Assembly: GCA_037039925.1 (NCBI GenBank)
Contig: JAXRKP010000425.1
Location: 187,501-251,500, forward strand
Source of the DNA: Doris montereyensis
Lineage: Eukaryota > Mollusca > Gastropoda > Nudibranchia > Dorididae
DNA: 64,000 bases
Direction: 5' to 3'
Below the pieces are notes generated by a model. It was not told the DNA's origin. It made no database searches and saw nothing but the letters and a program-made list of their open reading frames with translations. Numbering within the stretch: position 1 is the stretch's first letter; each line of letters starts with the position of its first letter. Positions 33,351 to 44,600 of this stretch are shown piece after piece. The position numbers and the translations under genes are program-made.

Positions 33351-34189
33351 TTTGAGAATTAATCAATCAATGCGTTTCCAAAGACCACAACAGCTGAGCA
33401 TACGGCTTGATGAGTTCTCCCGACTTTTTGTAGCGTTTAAAACAGAGGGATAGGTTTATACCTTCCATTTGTTTTCTTGTAGCTAGTTCAGTTTTTCCAA
33501 AAATTGATTTGTTCCAACAATATTCAGAGGCTTAGATTTATTAACAGTTCTGTGTATACTCTATTTGTTTGCATTGTGTCAGGTAGAAATTCATTGCCAA
33601 AGCCAAAAGATTGCCGTATGGAAATTTGTTTAGGCTTCAGTGTTTTTAAAAAAAAAGTCACACCGCTGCTCATGTAGTGTCTCTCAACAACTCCTAACTC
33701 CTCTATGTCTATTGGACGTATTGTTGTACACGTCCCTACACTCTACCTCACTCCACCTCAAAGTGATCGACTTTAGCTTCTTTCTCTGTAGCTCAAATCG
33801 CTGGGTATTGCTTGTTGTCTGCATGCACAATTTATAGTTTAAACACAGTGTGAATCAAATTTTGATTTTTAAAGCAATGTTTTCACTTCTAAAGAAGACC
33901 TCTAATTTTAAAGTCTTCAGTTCGTGCTGTTCAAATTTCGGTTGGCAGGTTATTCCGTACCTGTGCCGTGGTAAAACGAACTGCGTGTGATGACTACCCA
34001 TGTTTGTGGATCGGGGCGTTGTGAATATGACGGCCCGATGGGCAGTGTTACTTGTGGCATTAAAGGATTACGCTTATGCTGATCTTGTGGGATGAACATT
34101 TGGGCATTAACTTTTGTTTAAAAAAAAGAGTTTAAAAATGCAGAAATAGATCGTTTATTTATGAAGAAATGATTCATCGTAGGCAACAA
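33351..34189 (+). other. No gene or element recognised
   Basis: AT-rich, apparently unique sequence with no splice-bounded conserved frame. Confidence 0.55.
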
Positions 34190-34320
34190 ATTGGCTCTTG
34201 ATTAATGGGATATTTGACCTCGTTTGCGACGTCGATCCACGCATTTCCCAGCGCTGTGTGGTATAAGAGGCGTTGCGCGTCAGTGTGTATGTAAACACCT
34301 GGACTGGCGTGTTTTGGACC
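34190..34320 (+). mobile_element. Partial extra copy of the 0.9 kb repeat
   Basis: 'gatatttgacctcgtttgc', 'tataagaggcgttgcgcgtc' and 'agtgtgtatgtaaacac' repeat 34,540-34,640 in the same orientation, just before the full second copy. Confidence 0.75.
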
Positions 34321-34424
34321 AAAAGGTTGATTTTCTGTTCTTTGCATATTCGGGTAGAACGATCATTTATCTACAAGTTCACGGCAGAAAAATGTCCATG
34401 TGTTTTTTTTTACAAAATATATAG

Positions 34425-35315
34425 TAGGCAAGGGTAGGTAAAAACAGTCAAAATTTTAACGTAAATTACCCTCACACGGACTGAGAAACTGGCAGTAAAA
34501 CCCGTATATTGGCGGTTAATCGCCAAATGCGGCAGCACACGATATTTGACCTCGTTTGCCGCGCGATTAACGCATCTCCGTCGCTGTGTGATATAAGAGG
34601 CGTTGCGCGTCAGTGTGTATGTAAACACGCGCAAAAAGCATAGGATATAGAGGAAAAAAACAAAAAACTGGTCATTTCGACGTCTGTTTTCACAACAGTG
34701 CACATCTAAACCTAGATTTATAATCCTATTTACATAAGTAACAATGCCAGAGACTGTCAAAAGAGTAAGGGGCTGCTACAAGGGAACCCGTCTGAAATGT
34801 TTGTTTTGTGTAATTTTCTGCTGATTTTTTACTTGCATTTTTCTCGAAATGTAGTTTTTTCCACAATAAAATTCTATCTCCTCCGCCATTTTACCCGAAC
34901 GATTTGTATTATATTTGGCACACAGATTCCTCTTGTCAATGTTAATAGAATGACGTCATTTTTCTTTAATATACTGTAAACTTTTAAAGAAATTATTTTG
35001 TTTTGTAGTAAAAACGTTGTTTTTGTACATTCACGATATATAGTATTTTCAAAAATTCATATAAAAAAAACTATCCAAATATTTTAAAAAATCCGACGTC
35101 ACTCTTTAGATATTGAATGGAAAAGACAATCTGCACAGGTTTTGGTGATTTTATTCATAACTAAGGAGAGATAAGATTTAGAACATTGAGTCAAAATCCA
35201 AGATGGCGGCCGTTTCTATTACAACCAAGGACGCCACAAACTTTTCAATGATATAGGATGACTGTATTTTGGCAGTTACTCATGTACATACTAAAAGCAA
35301 AAAAAATCACCTCCC
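34425..35315 (+). mobile_element. 0.9 kb interspersed repeat, copy 2
   Basis: Collinear with 27,574-28,475. At 34,744 an ATG opens MPETVKRVRGCYKGTRLK before a stop; copy 1 has the same start (MPEIVERVRG) but shifts frame in a G run. It also carries 'gatataagaggcgttgcgcg', a possible TATA-like element. Function unknown. Confidence 0.8.
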
Positions 35316-35434
35316 CCCCCCAAAGAGATCTGATGTTTAAAAACAACAAAAAAAGAGAAAAAGAAACCTTCGTAAATATAGAGGAAGCCGAAGGGAGGAA
35401 GATTCTATGTATTGATAAATTTCACATGAGGGCC

Positions 35435-35555
35435 TACGGGCATTTGGAAGGAGCTACTGGTAGGTCCTGTTTTTTGTTGTTGTCAATCTCTCACTCCTCT
35501 TAATCCACCCTTAGATCACATGGTGGATTGTGTAAAGTACAATGAAAATGAGGGC
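35435..35555 (+). mobile_element. Family C repeat, copy 7
   Basis: 'gctactggtaggtcctgttt', 'cactcctcttaatccaccct', 'tagatcacatggtggattg'. Confidence 0.6.
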
Positions 35556-35854
35556 ATTAATGGAGGAGAAATATTGTGTCATTTGAACTAATGACTTTCA
35601 AAGTTATTCAACAACATTTTCTCGTCAGTTTATCATATGTGTTTACGATACATTGCATCTGTGTTTATCATGTCTTCAGTCTTTTCCTTTCTTCTCACTT
35701 TGATTTTGGAACTGGGTGACTGGTATTTTACCATTTTTTTTTTTTTCGTTGCTAATTGTGTAAAGTTGTTTTTTTATTCTTTCTTTTTTTTTTTAATCGG
35801 AAGTTTTGTTTTCTGACTGACTGCTTCGATGGATAACGTGAATTGTGTTGAGAC

Positions 35855-36635
35855 TTGCTTGGGTTATGATTATAGATTTGAATTCATTTCCTTTCAAAAG
35901 GAATCTAGTTTGGGTTATGATTATAGATTTGAATTCATTTCAAAAGGAAATGGAGTTTGGGGTTATGATTATAGATTTGAATTCATTTCTTTCAAAAGGA
36001 ATCTAGTTTGGGTTATGATTATAGATTTGAATTCATTTCCTTTCAAAAGGAATGTAGTTTGGGTTATGATTATAGATTTGAATTCATTTCCTTTCAAAGG
36101 AATGTAGTTTGGGTCATGATTTAGATTTGAATTCATTTCCTTTCAAAAGGAATGTAGTTTGGGTTATGATTATAGATTTGAATTCATTTCCTTTCAAAAG
36201 GAATGGAGTTTGGGTTATGATTATAGATTTGAATTCATTTCCTTTCAAAAGGAATGTAGTTTGGGTTATGATTATAGATTTGATTTCATTTCCTTTCAAA
36301 AGGAATGTAGTTTGGGTTATGATTATAGATTTGAATTCATTTCCTTTCAAAAGGAATGTAGTTTGGGTCATGATTATAGATTTGAATTCATTTCTTTCTT
36401 TCAAAAGGAATGTAGTTTGGGTTATGATTATAGATTTGAATTCATTTCCTTTCAAAAGGAATGTAGTTTGGGTTATGATTATAGATTTGAATTCATTTCC
36501 TTTCAAAAGGAATGTAGTTTGGTTATGATTATAGATTTGAATTCATTTCCTTGATTATAGATTTGAATTCATTTCCTTTCAAGGAAAGGAATGTAGTTTG
36601 GGTCATGATTATAGATTTGATTTCATTTCTAAAAC
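35855..36635 (+). repeat. 51-bp satellite, about 15 copies
   Basis: Unit 'gggttatgattatagatttg', 'aattcatttcctttcaaaag', 'gaatgtagttt'. Each unit has the hairpin TCCTTT-CA-AAAGGA. 51 is 17 codons, so frames stay open in several phases; these are not genes. Confidence 0.97.
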
Positions 36636-36849
36636 TTGCTTTCAATAATTGAAGTGCACTTTGGGAACGCAAAGACTTGATAATGACTTCTTGGATTTTA
36701 CATCCAGTCCAGTTACACCGTGGCTCACAAAAAACCGGATGAAAAAAGTGTTGTCAATAGAAACCTGTAGCGCACACTACAGATCCCCTCAGCTTTTCTT
36801 CACTTTCTTTTTCTTTAAAAATAAGCTATTTTCAAAAGTTTGTGACATG

Positions 36850-36915
36850 TGAAAAGTCCCTGGCAATACCCCCTGAGATCACTGCTCGTTGATGAAAATG
36901 AAGTGGGTAAACAAA
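36850..36915 (+). mobile_element. Family B/C SINE tail remnant
   Basis: 'accccctgagatcactgctc' then 'gttgatgaaaatgaagtggg' matches the shared GAGATCACCG-type tail. Confidence 0.45.
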
Positions 36916-37480
36916 CCAACAATGAGTTTTTCTTTTCTTGTTGATGGCTGATTGTTTTGGATTGCCTCGCCTGCCATTTTTTGACTGCCTACAGCCTCCA
37001 GAGCTGCTAGTGCTTCCACCTACTGTATAAAATGATATCATCTTAGAGGAAGTGCCCTTGTCAGATTATATATAAAAGAGATAAAATAATAAATATACAT
37101 GTAATATCATTATCGCGCCATGGAATGATCGTTGCCATGAATCATAAATGATAAATGCCTTTTGCCACTTCCGTGTATTCGTGCAGTGATGAAATATGTA
37201 TAGTATAATTACTATAATATATATATAACTGTATTTATATATATTATTCTGTTACCTAAAGCTTGTATCGTTAAAAGATGTGATGTATGTTGTGTGTGAC
37301 TTGAATCAGGAACTTGGGGGTTATGATAATCCCGTGATTTGATTGTGGGTGCAAGGACAGTTCATATTGTGGGTGTTTTTGCCTCGTCACCATGTAGGCG
37401 ATCAATTACAATCGTTATCATTATTATCATTGTTACGTCATATTTTTCTTCATGATAATTATTGTTATGGTTAGCATGGT
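36916..37480. other. No gene seen
   Basis: AT-rich sequence with TATATA tracts near 37,215-37,250. Confidence 0.6.
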
Positions 37481-37514
37481 TATTTTTACTGTTGTTATTT
37501 TAGAATTATCATTA

Positions 37515-37545
<31 letters not shown>

Positions 37546-37690
37546 GATTGTTATTTTATTGTATTATCATTATTAATATTATTCTTATCTTTATTATCTT
37601 CATTATTATTATTATTTTTAGTATTATTATTCACTATTAATAATATTATCATGATATTATTATTATTATAATTTTTTCATTTATTATAAA
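37481..37690. repeat. (ATT)n-rich low-complexity tract
   Basis: Imperfect ATT/ATC repeats on the + strand. Confidence 0.9.
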
Positions 37691-37779
37691 CCATTATTAT
37701 TTATGCTTGGGTCTATCTCAGAAATGCACTCCATACTTATGAGCAGCATATGTTTTATTTACCACAGAAGCATGTGTTT

Positions 37780-37812
37780 ACCCCCCCCCCCCTCCCCCCC
37801 CCCCCCCCCTTT
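37780..37812. repeat. Poly-C tract
   Basis: About 30 nearly pure C residues with two single T interruptions. Length is likely uncertain. Confidence 0.9.
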
Positions 37813-39094
37813 CCCCCTTGTAATGGGAAAACATGGTGGAAGCATGCTACTAGTCAAAACATTCCATTGAAAATTAATGGTAACTGTATTGAATCTTGTT
37901 ATTGTATACAAGCATGCCCATAAATATTGTTGGATTATGACTACAGAATTCTCATGGTTATAAAGCTGGGTTTCTTAAAACTTGACTGTGGTCAGTTCAG
38001 AAATCACTGTATCGGTTACGGGGGATATGAAGTACGATTCTTAGATCAAATTAGTACTAATGGTACTCGATACTGAAATTACGCATTTTATTGTGATGAC
38101 CGGAAATCGAGAAATTAAGATCCAGTAACCATAAAACGTTTCATGGATTGCAGGCAAAACAATCTTTTTCTAATCAATTGACATACTGATTTGACCCAAT
38201 AGTTTATTCGCTAAGAACCTAAAGCAGGCTATTTGAAATCTGCATGCGAAATATGGAGGTTGTATGTGTAGTGGTTCCTGAGTTTAGAGCGGTCAAAGTT
38301 TGAGATGTACAGTTATATATAGATAGTGCCATATGGGGTGGCGTGGCTAGATTATTAATGGTTTAGCTACACCATACTGAGGATCATCATGAAGCCCTGA
38401 GCTTCAACTCACCGTCTCTTGCTTGGGGAAATCGCATAACCATATTTCCATTTAATACTGTGTCACCTTTCGCGAGGCAGTCATTGGGGGCTGGAAAAAA
38501 AGCTAAGTGGGGGGGGGCGTAAGTGAACAAATTTCAACCTATCTACGATATAAGACATTTCAGAAATTGGAATTAAAGTGTATTTCTGAGGGAGACCCGT
38601 TTACTATTGCCAGTAGAGCTGTGTGATAAAAAATACAAACTGAGTTTGGATGAAAAATTCGCATTGAATCTTTTTCACAGCCAACTTGTTTAGAAAATGT
38701 TGAATGCATGGAATTAATTGCTTCAAACCATGACCTGAACTCAATTAAGTTTTTTTCTGTTTGTTTGTTGGTGATGGGTCTATTTTCTTTGCATCTCTGC
38801 TCTCTTTTTTTGTTCTTTGTCTTTAAATTAAATTGAAATTTTGGTTTGTTGTAAGCATGTACGTCTCTAGTCTTGCATTTCCGCCCATGAATTGGTGAGA
38901 CTAAAAGTTAATTCTAAATGTAATGTACGCCAATTTCATTTCTGTCATAGTTTCTTCATTCATTGTGTGTAAGTAAATAAAAGAGAAGTGAATGACTATA
39001 TAAATATATACAACTCTCACCTATGAGATTTGTGTGTTTTTCTGTGCAATTATTTTTCATTTTCATACGGTGGCGTTAAATGAAAAGTGATGCC
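37813..39094. other. No gene or element recognised
   Basis: Mostly unique AT-rich sequence; a short G run near 38,508 and an AATAAA near 38,975 are the only landmarks. Confidence 0.55.
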
Positions 39095-39622
39095 TTTGAG
39101 TGGGCGGGTGGTGAGTGTTGCTGGTAGGTCCTATGTCTTCTTTCTTTTCACTCATTTACATGGCTGTCTTCTCTGCAATCAATGGGAGAAAAATCATAGC
39201 TGTATTAACAACTATGATGACCCCAAAGACCCCATTCACCAACTTGACAGAAAGTCCCAAGTCACACTATTCAAACTCAGGACTGGACACAACAGTCTCC
39301 GTCAACATATTGTGTATCGCTATCTGAAAGTTGGGGAATCAGAAGGGTGTGGAGAGCCCCACCAGAACAGAACATATTTTCCAGCATTGTCCGCTCCACA
39401 CATCAGAGAGAACAGCGATGTGGCTGCGCAAAATACATCTGGAAGAAAAGCTCTATAGCCCTATTGAGAGTCTGCAAAAGACTGCACTTCATGGAGACAA
39501 TTCACATCCTGATCTGACCCGCTGACAGAGATTGAAAAAGAAGCTGTTAGTGTTTCCTCTTATTCATCCTGAAATCACAGCATGTGGTTGACAGGGTAAA
39601 TTTCAATGAAACAAACAAAGTG
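39095..39622 (+). mobile_element. Family C repeat, copy 8, split by a LINE fragment
   Basis: Head 'gagtgttgctggtaggtcct' to 'ctcatttaca' (39,095-39,162); tail 'cctcttattcatcctgaaat' 'cacagcatgtggttgacagg' 'gtaaatttcaatg' (39,552-39,622). The LINE piece lies between, so the LINE inserted into the SINE-like repeat. Confidence 0.65.
39165..39545 (+). mobile_element. LINE ORF2 C-terminal fragment
   Basis: KSQVTLFKLRTGHNSLRQHI (39,250-39,310), then after a frame change TEHIFQHCPLH and EEKLYSPIESLQKTA, ending HPDLTR-stop. The LRTGHN ... EH-x-x-x-x-CP pattern is the usual C-terminus after the reverse transcriptase in Jockey-like elements. Its 3' end matches 130-187. Confidence 0.8.
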
Positions 39623-39639
39623 GTCTCTCTAAGACAAAC

Positions 39640-39720
39640 TGGTGCAATCAGTAGTGTGGTGAGTTTGTAATTGGGACTACACAGGTTCAAAGCCCTGGCT
39701 TAGACTGCTTAGAGTTTTAT
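39640..39720 (+). mobile_element. tRNA-like SINE head, family uncertain
   Basis: 'agtagtgtggtgagtttgta' and 'acacaggttcaaagccctgg' (B-box-like GGTTCAAAGCC). Confidence 0.35.
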
Positions 39721-39784
39721 TTTGTTGGGTTTTTTTTTTTTTGGGGGGGGTGGTTGCTCATAACGTTATACTGAAAGGAATGGT

Positions 39785-39985
39785 ACTTCACTGCTGTTCT
39801 GACTTGACTCAGGTGTGAATGAGTACCCTGCTGTGGGCAGTTAGTGCTACTGGTAGATCCTACTTCTTTCCTTTCACTCCTTTTTTCTTTCACTAATCTA
39901 TTATCTACATAATCTAGCTGTTTCTCTTAATTGAGACAGATTGAGATCACAGTAAATTTCATTGAAACAAACTGAGTACCCAGCT
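39785..39985 (+). mobile_element. SINE A piece joined to family C repeat, copy 9
   Basis: 'gactcaggtgtgaatgagta' is family A-like; then 'gctactggtagatcctactt', 'ctttcctttcactcc', 'gctgtttctcttaattgaga' and 'cagattgagatcacagtaaa' follow family C. Confidence 0.6.
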
Positions 39986-40057
39986 ATAGGTAGAGAAAGA
40001 TTTTGTCAGTGTTGGTATGAAGTGTTTAACAAGCAGCTGTACTGAAAACTATATGCA

Positions 40058-40345
40058 GGGGACTCAGTAGTCCAGAGGTAAGGTGACGGCCTTTCATCCA
40101 AAAGGTAATGGGTTCAAGCCTTATGGTTGAAAAACTTTCTCGAGTTTTCGAGTAAAACCTATCCCCCTGATCGAGGTAGGTGGGTCGACATCTAGTCCCA
40201 TCGGAGATTAAAAAAAAGGGAGGTACTGTGTGTAGATCATAACACTGTGCACGATATAGATCCCTCGGCTCATGACTGTTAACACGTGCAGCCCGGGCAA
40301 AATTACAAATCACACCAAAATCTGCGATATCACCATAGTACTATA
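40058..40345 (+). mobile_element. SINE family B, full-length
   Basis: tRNA-like head with A-box region 'tagtccagaggtaaggtgac' and B box GGGTTCAAGCC; body 'aaaactttctcgagttttcg', 'gaggtaggtgggtcgacatc', 'gtgtagatcataacactgtg', 'cagcccgggcaaaattacaa' and tail 'gatatcaccatag'. Confidence 0.78.
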
Positions 40346-40694
40346 TTAGAGTACCGGTAGTAGGGCTCTTTTAATGACTCTTTTTAATTTATAATTTGTT
40401 TTTCGCGTAAAGCTAAGAAATTTGGCATGATGAAACTGCATCCATTTAAGAATATTTTAAGAGATGGACACAGGTTCGTAAAGTATATCTTGACCTTTAG
40501 TGACGTCATCAAAGAAAGCTACCTCTATAATTCGCCATGTTTTTAAAAACCTCGTATTGTCATTCTCTCGGGGCTACTTTTTATAACTTATTTAAAATCA
40601 CTGTCAGTGTCACGTGTCCATTTCAACCATTGTCCCTTTAACACGATTATCTGTGTTTTTATTAGGTTTCTAAAAAAAATATTTTCATTAGGAC
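40346..40694. other. No gene seen
   Basis: AT-rich unique sequence between the SINE and the LINE copy. Confidence 0.5.
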
Positions 40695-41275
40695 GTGATT
40701 TTTAAATTCTTTCTTTCCTTCTTTATCAGCTCCCCATTATACCTTTCGGTATATATATGGGTTTAGATGCCTGAAATGATCTTTGTCTAGGCCGTCCTGC
40801 CCTGACATCCTCCGTCTCCCTCCGTGAAAGTTAAATCTCTTTGCTTTAATATTTAATGCCTCTTTTATATCTTCTTCCCACTCTCGGAGGTCTGCCTTTT
40901 GACCTTTTTCCTTGAGTTTCAGCACCGTACACTGATCTAGCTATTCTGTTCTCATTCTCAGTAATCTCAGTTGACCTACTCTATCTTAGTTTTTATGTCA
41001 TCTGCTTTGATTTGATCTCTTATTGTTGTGTCTCTGATTTTGTCTCCCTTAGCTTTTCATACTGCTCTTATTAGATATTTCATTTCAGCTGCCTGTTCTT
41101 TACTGTATTCCTTACTGTCTGAAGTCCAAGTTTCACTGCTATCATAGAGAAGGGTAGGACAAACTGTCAAATACTGCCATTTTGGTTTTTGTTGACAATT
41201 CTTGTTTACCTACAAATGCCTTTCATTTTCATTGATGGTTATATATTGCAATTGCCTTTCGGGTTGTCTGGCTGA
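40695..41275 (-). mobile_element. LINE 3' part, minus strand (same family as 17,250)
   Basis: On the minus strand it matches the 17.3-17.8 kb fragment from KTKMAVF... through AEMKYL... to the AAGAAAGAA tail, which lies at the low-coordinate end (40,695-40,735). Stops and frame changes interrupt it. Confidence 0.8.
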
Positions 41276-41284
41276 TTTTTCCTC

Positions 41285-41635
41285 CAGGACCAGGAAGAAG
41301 TATACAAGTGCAGGTTACAAGACCACATATTCACAATTAGACAAATAATACTAATAATAGAAAAAATTCATGAGAAACATTGACTCGCACCTGTGTTTTA
41401 GTGACTTAGAAAAAGCATTTGACGCTGTGAGGAAGAACAAACTATGGCCTTCCTTAAAAGAACACAATGTAGAGCAAAATTGTTAAAAGCCATTAAAAGT
41501 CTACAATAAATGTGCAGTGAGAGTAGCTGGAAACATATCTGAAGAATTTGATGTAGATATAGGACTCGAGTAAAACTAAAACAAGGTTGTGTCTTCAGTC
41601 CTCTTTTGCTCTATACGCTTGAACTACATTCCTAA
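41285..41635 (+). mobile_element. LINE reverse transcriptase core, plus strand (inverted 5' part)
   Basis: Reads CRLQDHIFTIRQI, IIEKIHEKH, CFSDLEKAFDAV, then after frame changes LLKAIKSLYNKCAVRVAGN, EEFDVDIG and KLKQGCVFSPLLLY. The DLEKAFD and QGC-x-x-SP motifs are RT blocks. It reads in the opposite direction to the neighbouring 3' part, and its far end runs directly into the 40-bp satellite. Confidence 0.8.
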
Positions 41636-44600
41636 AGAGGAAAATTATTTCTTATGAGATTGAGCTGCAGTCTTAACAGGTCAACCTATTTATTATAAGC
41701 TTGAACTGCATACCTAAATGGGAAACCTAGTTCTATAAGCTTGAACTGCATTCCTAAAGAGGAAACTTATTTCGAACAAGCTTGAGCTGCAGTCTTAACA
41801 GGGCAACCTATTTATTATAAGCTTGAACTGCATTCCTAACAGGGCACCTTATTTCTATAAGCTGAAGCTCATTCCTAAAGGGGAAAGCTAGTTCTATAAG
41901 TGTATAACCTTGAACTGCATTCCTAAATGAGAAACCTAGTTCTTTAAGCTTGAACTACCTTCCCAAATGGGAAACCTAATTCTATAAGATTGAATTACAT
42001 TCCTAAATGGGAAACCTAGTTCTATAATAAGCTTGAACTTCATTCCTAAATGGGAAACCTAGTTCTATAACATTGAACTGCATTCCTAAGTGGGAAACCT
42101 AGTTCTATAAGTTTGAACTACATTCATTAATGGGAAACCTAGTTCTATAAGTATAAGATTGAACTACATTCATTAATGGGAAACCTAGTTCTATAACTAT
42201 AAGCTTGAACTACATTCATTAATGGGAAACCTAGTTCTATAACTATAATTGAACTACATTCATTAATGGGAAACCTAGTTCTATAACTATAAGCTTGAAC
42301 TACATTCATAAATGGGAAACCTAGCTCTATAACATTGAACTACATTCATTAATGGGAAACCTAGTTCTATAAGATTGAACTACATTCCTAAATGGGAAAC
42401 CTAGTTCTATAAGATTGAACTGCATTCCTAAATGGGGAACCTAGTCCTATAAGATTGAACTGCATTCCTAAATGGGAAAACCTAGTTCTATAAGCTTGAA
42501 CTACATTCCTAAATGGGAAACCTAGTTCTATAAGTAAGATTGAACTACATTCCTAAATGGGGAACCTAGTTCTATAAGTTATAAGATTGAACTACATTCC
42601 TAAATGGGGAACCTAGTTCTATAAGCTTGAACTACATTCATTAATGGGAAACCTAGTTCTATAAGATTGAACTACATTCATTAATGGGAAACCTAGTTCT
42701 ATAAGATTGAACTACATTCATTAATGGGAAACCTAGTTCTATAAGACTGAACTGCATTCCTAAGTGGGAAACCTAGTTCTATAAGCTTGAACTGAATTCC
42801 TAAGTGGGAAACCTAATTTTATAATAAGCTTGAACTACATTCATTAATGGGAAAATTAGTTCTATAAATTAGCTTGAACTGCATTCCTAAGTGGGAAACC
42901 TAGTTATAAGATTGAACTGCATTCCTAAGTGGGAAACCTAGTTCTATAGGCTTGAATTGCATTCCTAAATGGGAAATCTAGTTCTATAAGATTGAACTGC
43001 ATTCCTAAATGGGAAACCTAGTTCTATAAGATTGAACTGCATTCCTAAGTGGGAAACCCAGTTATATAAGATTGAACTACATTCCTAAGTGGGAAACCTA
43101 GTTCCATAAGATTGAACTATATTTCTAAATGGGAAACCTAGTTCTGTAACTGTAAGATTGAACTACATTCCTACATGGGAAACCTAGTTATATAAGTAAG
43201 TTTGAACTGCATTCCTAACAGGAAACCGTAGTTCTATAGCCTTGACCTGCATTCCTGAATGGGAAACCTAGTGCTACAGCCTTGAGCTGCACTCCTAAAT
43301 GGGACACCTAGTTTTATAACCTTGAACTGCATTCTTAAATAGTAGGAAACCTGTTCCCATAAGCTAGAACTGCATTCCTAAAGGGAACCCTATTCCCATA
43401 AGCTAGAACTGCATTCCTAAAGGGGAACCCTACTCCCATAAACTAGAACTGCATTCCTAAAGGGGAACCCTATTCCCATAAACTAGAACTGCATTCGTAA
43501 AGGAGAAACCTATTCCCATAAGCTTGAACTGCATTCCTAAAGGCGAAACCTATTTCTATAAGCTTGAACAGCATTCCTAAAGGGGAAACCTATTTATATA
43601 AGCTTGAACAGCATTCTTAAAGGGGAAACCTATTCCCATAAACTAGAACTGCATTCTTAAAGGGGAAACCTATTTCTATAAACTAGAACTGCATTCTTAA
43701 AGGGGAAACCTATTTCTATAAACTAGAACTGCATTCTTAAAGGGGAAACCTATTTCTATAAACTAGAACTGCATTCTTAAAGGGGAAACCTATTTCTATA
43801 AACTAGAACTGCATTCTTAAAGGGGAAACCTATTTCTATAAACTAGAACTGCATTCTTAAAAGGGGAAACCTATTTCTATAGCTAGAACTGCATTCTTAA
43901 AGGGGAAACCTATTTCTATAATCGGCTAGAACTGCATTCTTAAAGGGAAAACCTATTTCTATAAGCTAGAACTGCATTTTTAAAGGGGAAACCTATTTCT
44001 ATAAGCTAGAACTGCATTTTTAAAGGGGAAACCTATTTCTATATCAGCTAGAACTGCATTCCTAAAGGGGAAACCTATTTCTATAAGCTAGAACTGCATT
44101 CCTAAAGGGGAAACCTATTCCTATAAACTAGAACTGCATTCCTAAAGGGGAAACCCATTCCCATAATTTCTATAACTAGAACTGCATTCCTAAAGGAGAA
44201 AACCTATTCCTATAAACTAGAACTAAAGAAAAACCTATTTCTATAAAAGGCATTTTAAATGGAAACCTATTCCTATAAACTAGAACTGCATTCCTAAAGG
44301 GGAAACCTATTTCTATAAACTAGAACTGCATTTTTAAAGGGAAACCTATTTCTATAAGCTAGAACTGCATTTTTAAAGGGGAAACCTATTTCTATAAGCT
44401 AGAACTGCATTCCTAAATGGGAAACCCATTTCTATAAGCTAGAACTGCACTCCTAAATGGGAAACCCATTTCCTAAATTAGAACTGCACTCCTAAATGGG
44501 AAACCCATTTCTATAAGCTAGAACTGCATTCCTGAAGAAGAACCTATTTTAAGCTAGAACTGCATTCCTAACTATATTCTATCAATTAGAACTGCATTCT

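Noticed and set aside
35829..36554. Long frames with a repeated VMIIDLNSFPFKRNVVW peptide
   Set aside because: By-product of the 51-bp satellite; several frames on both strands are equally open.
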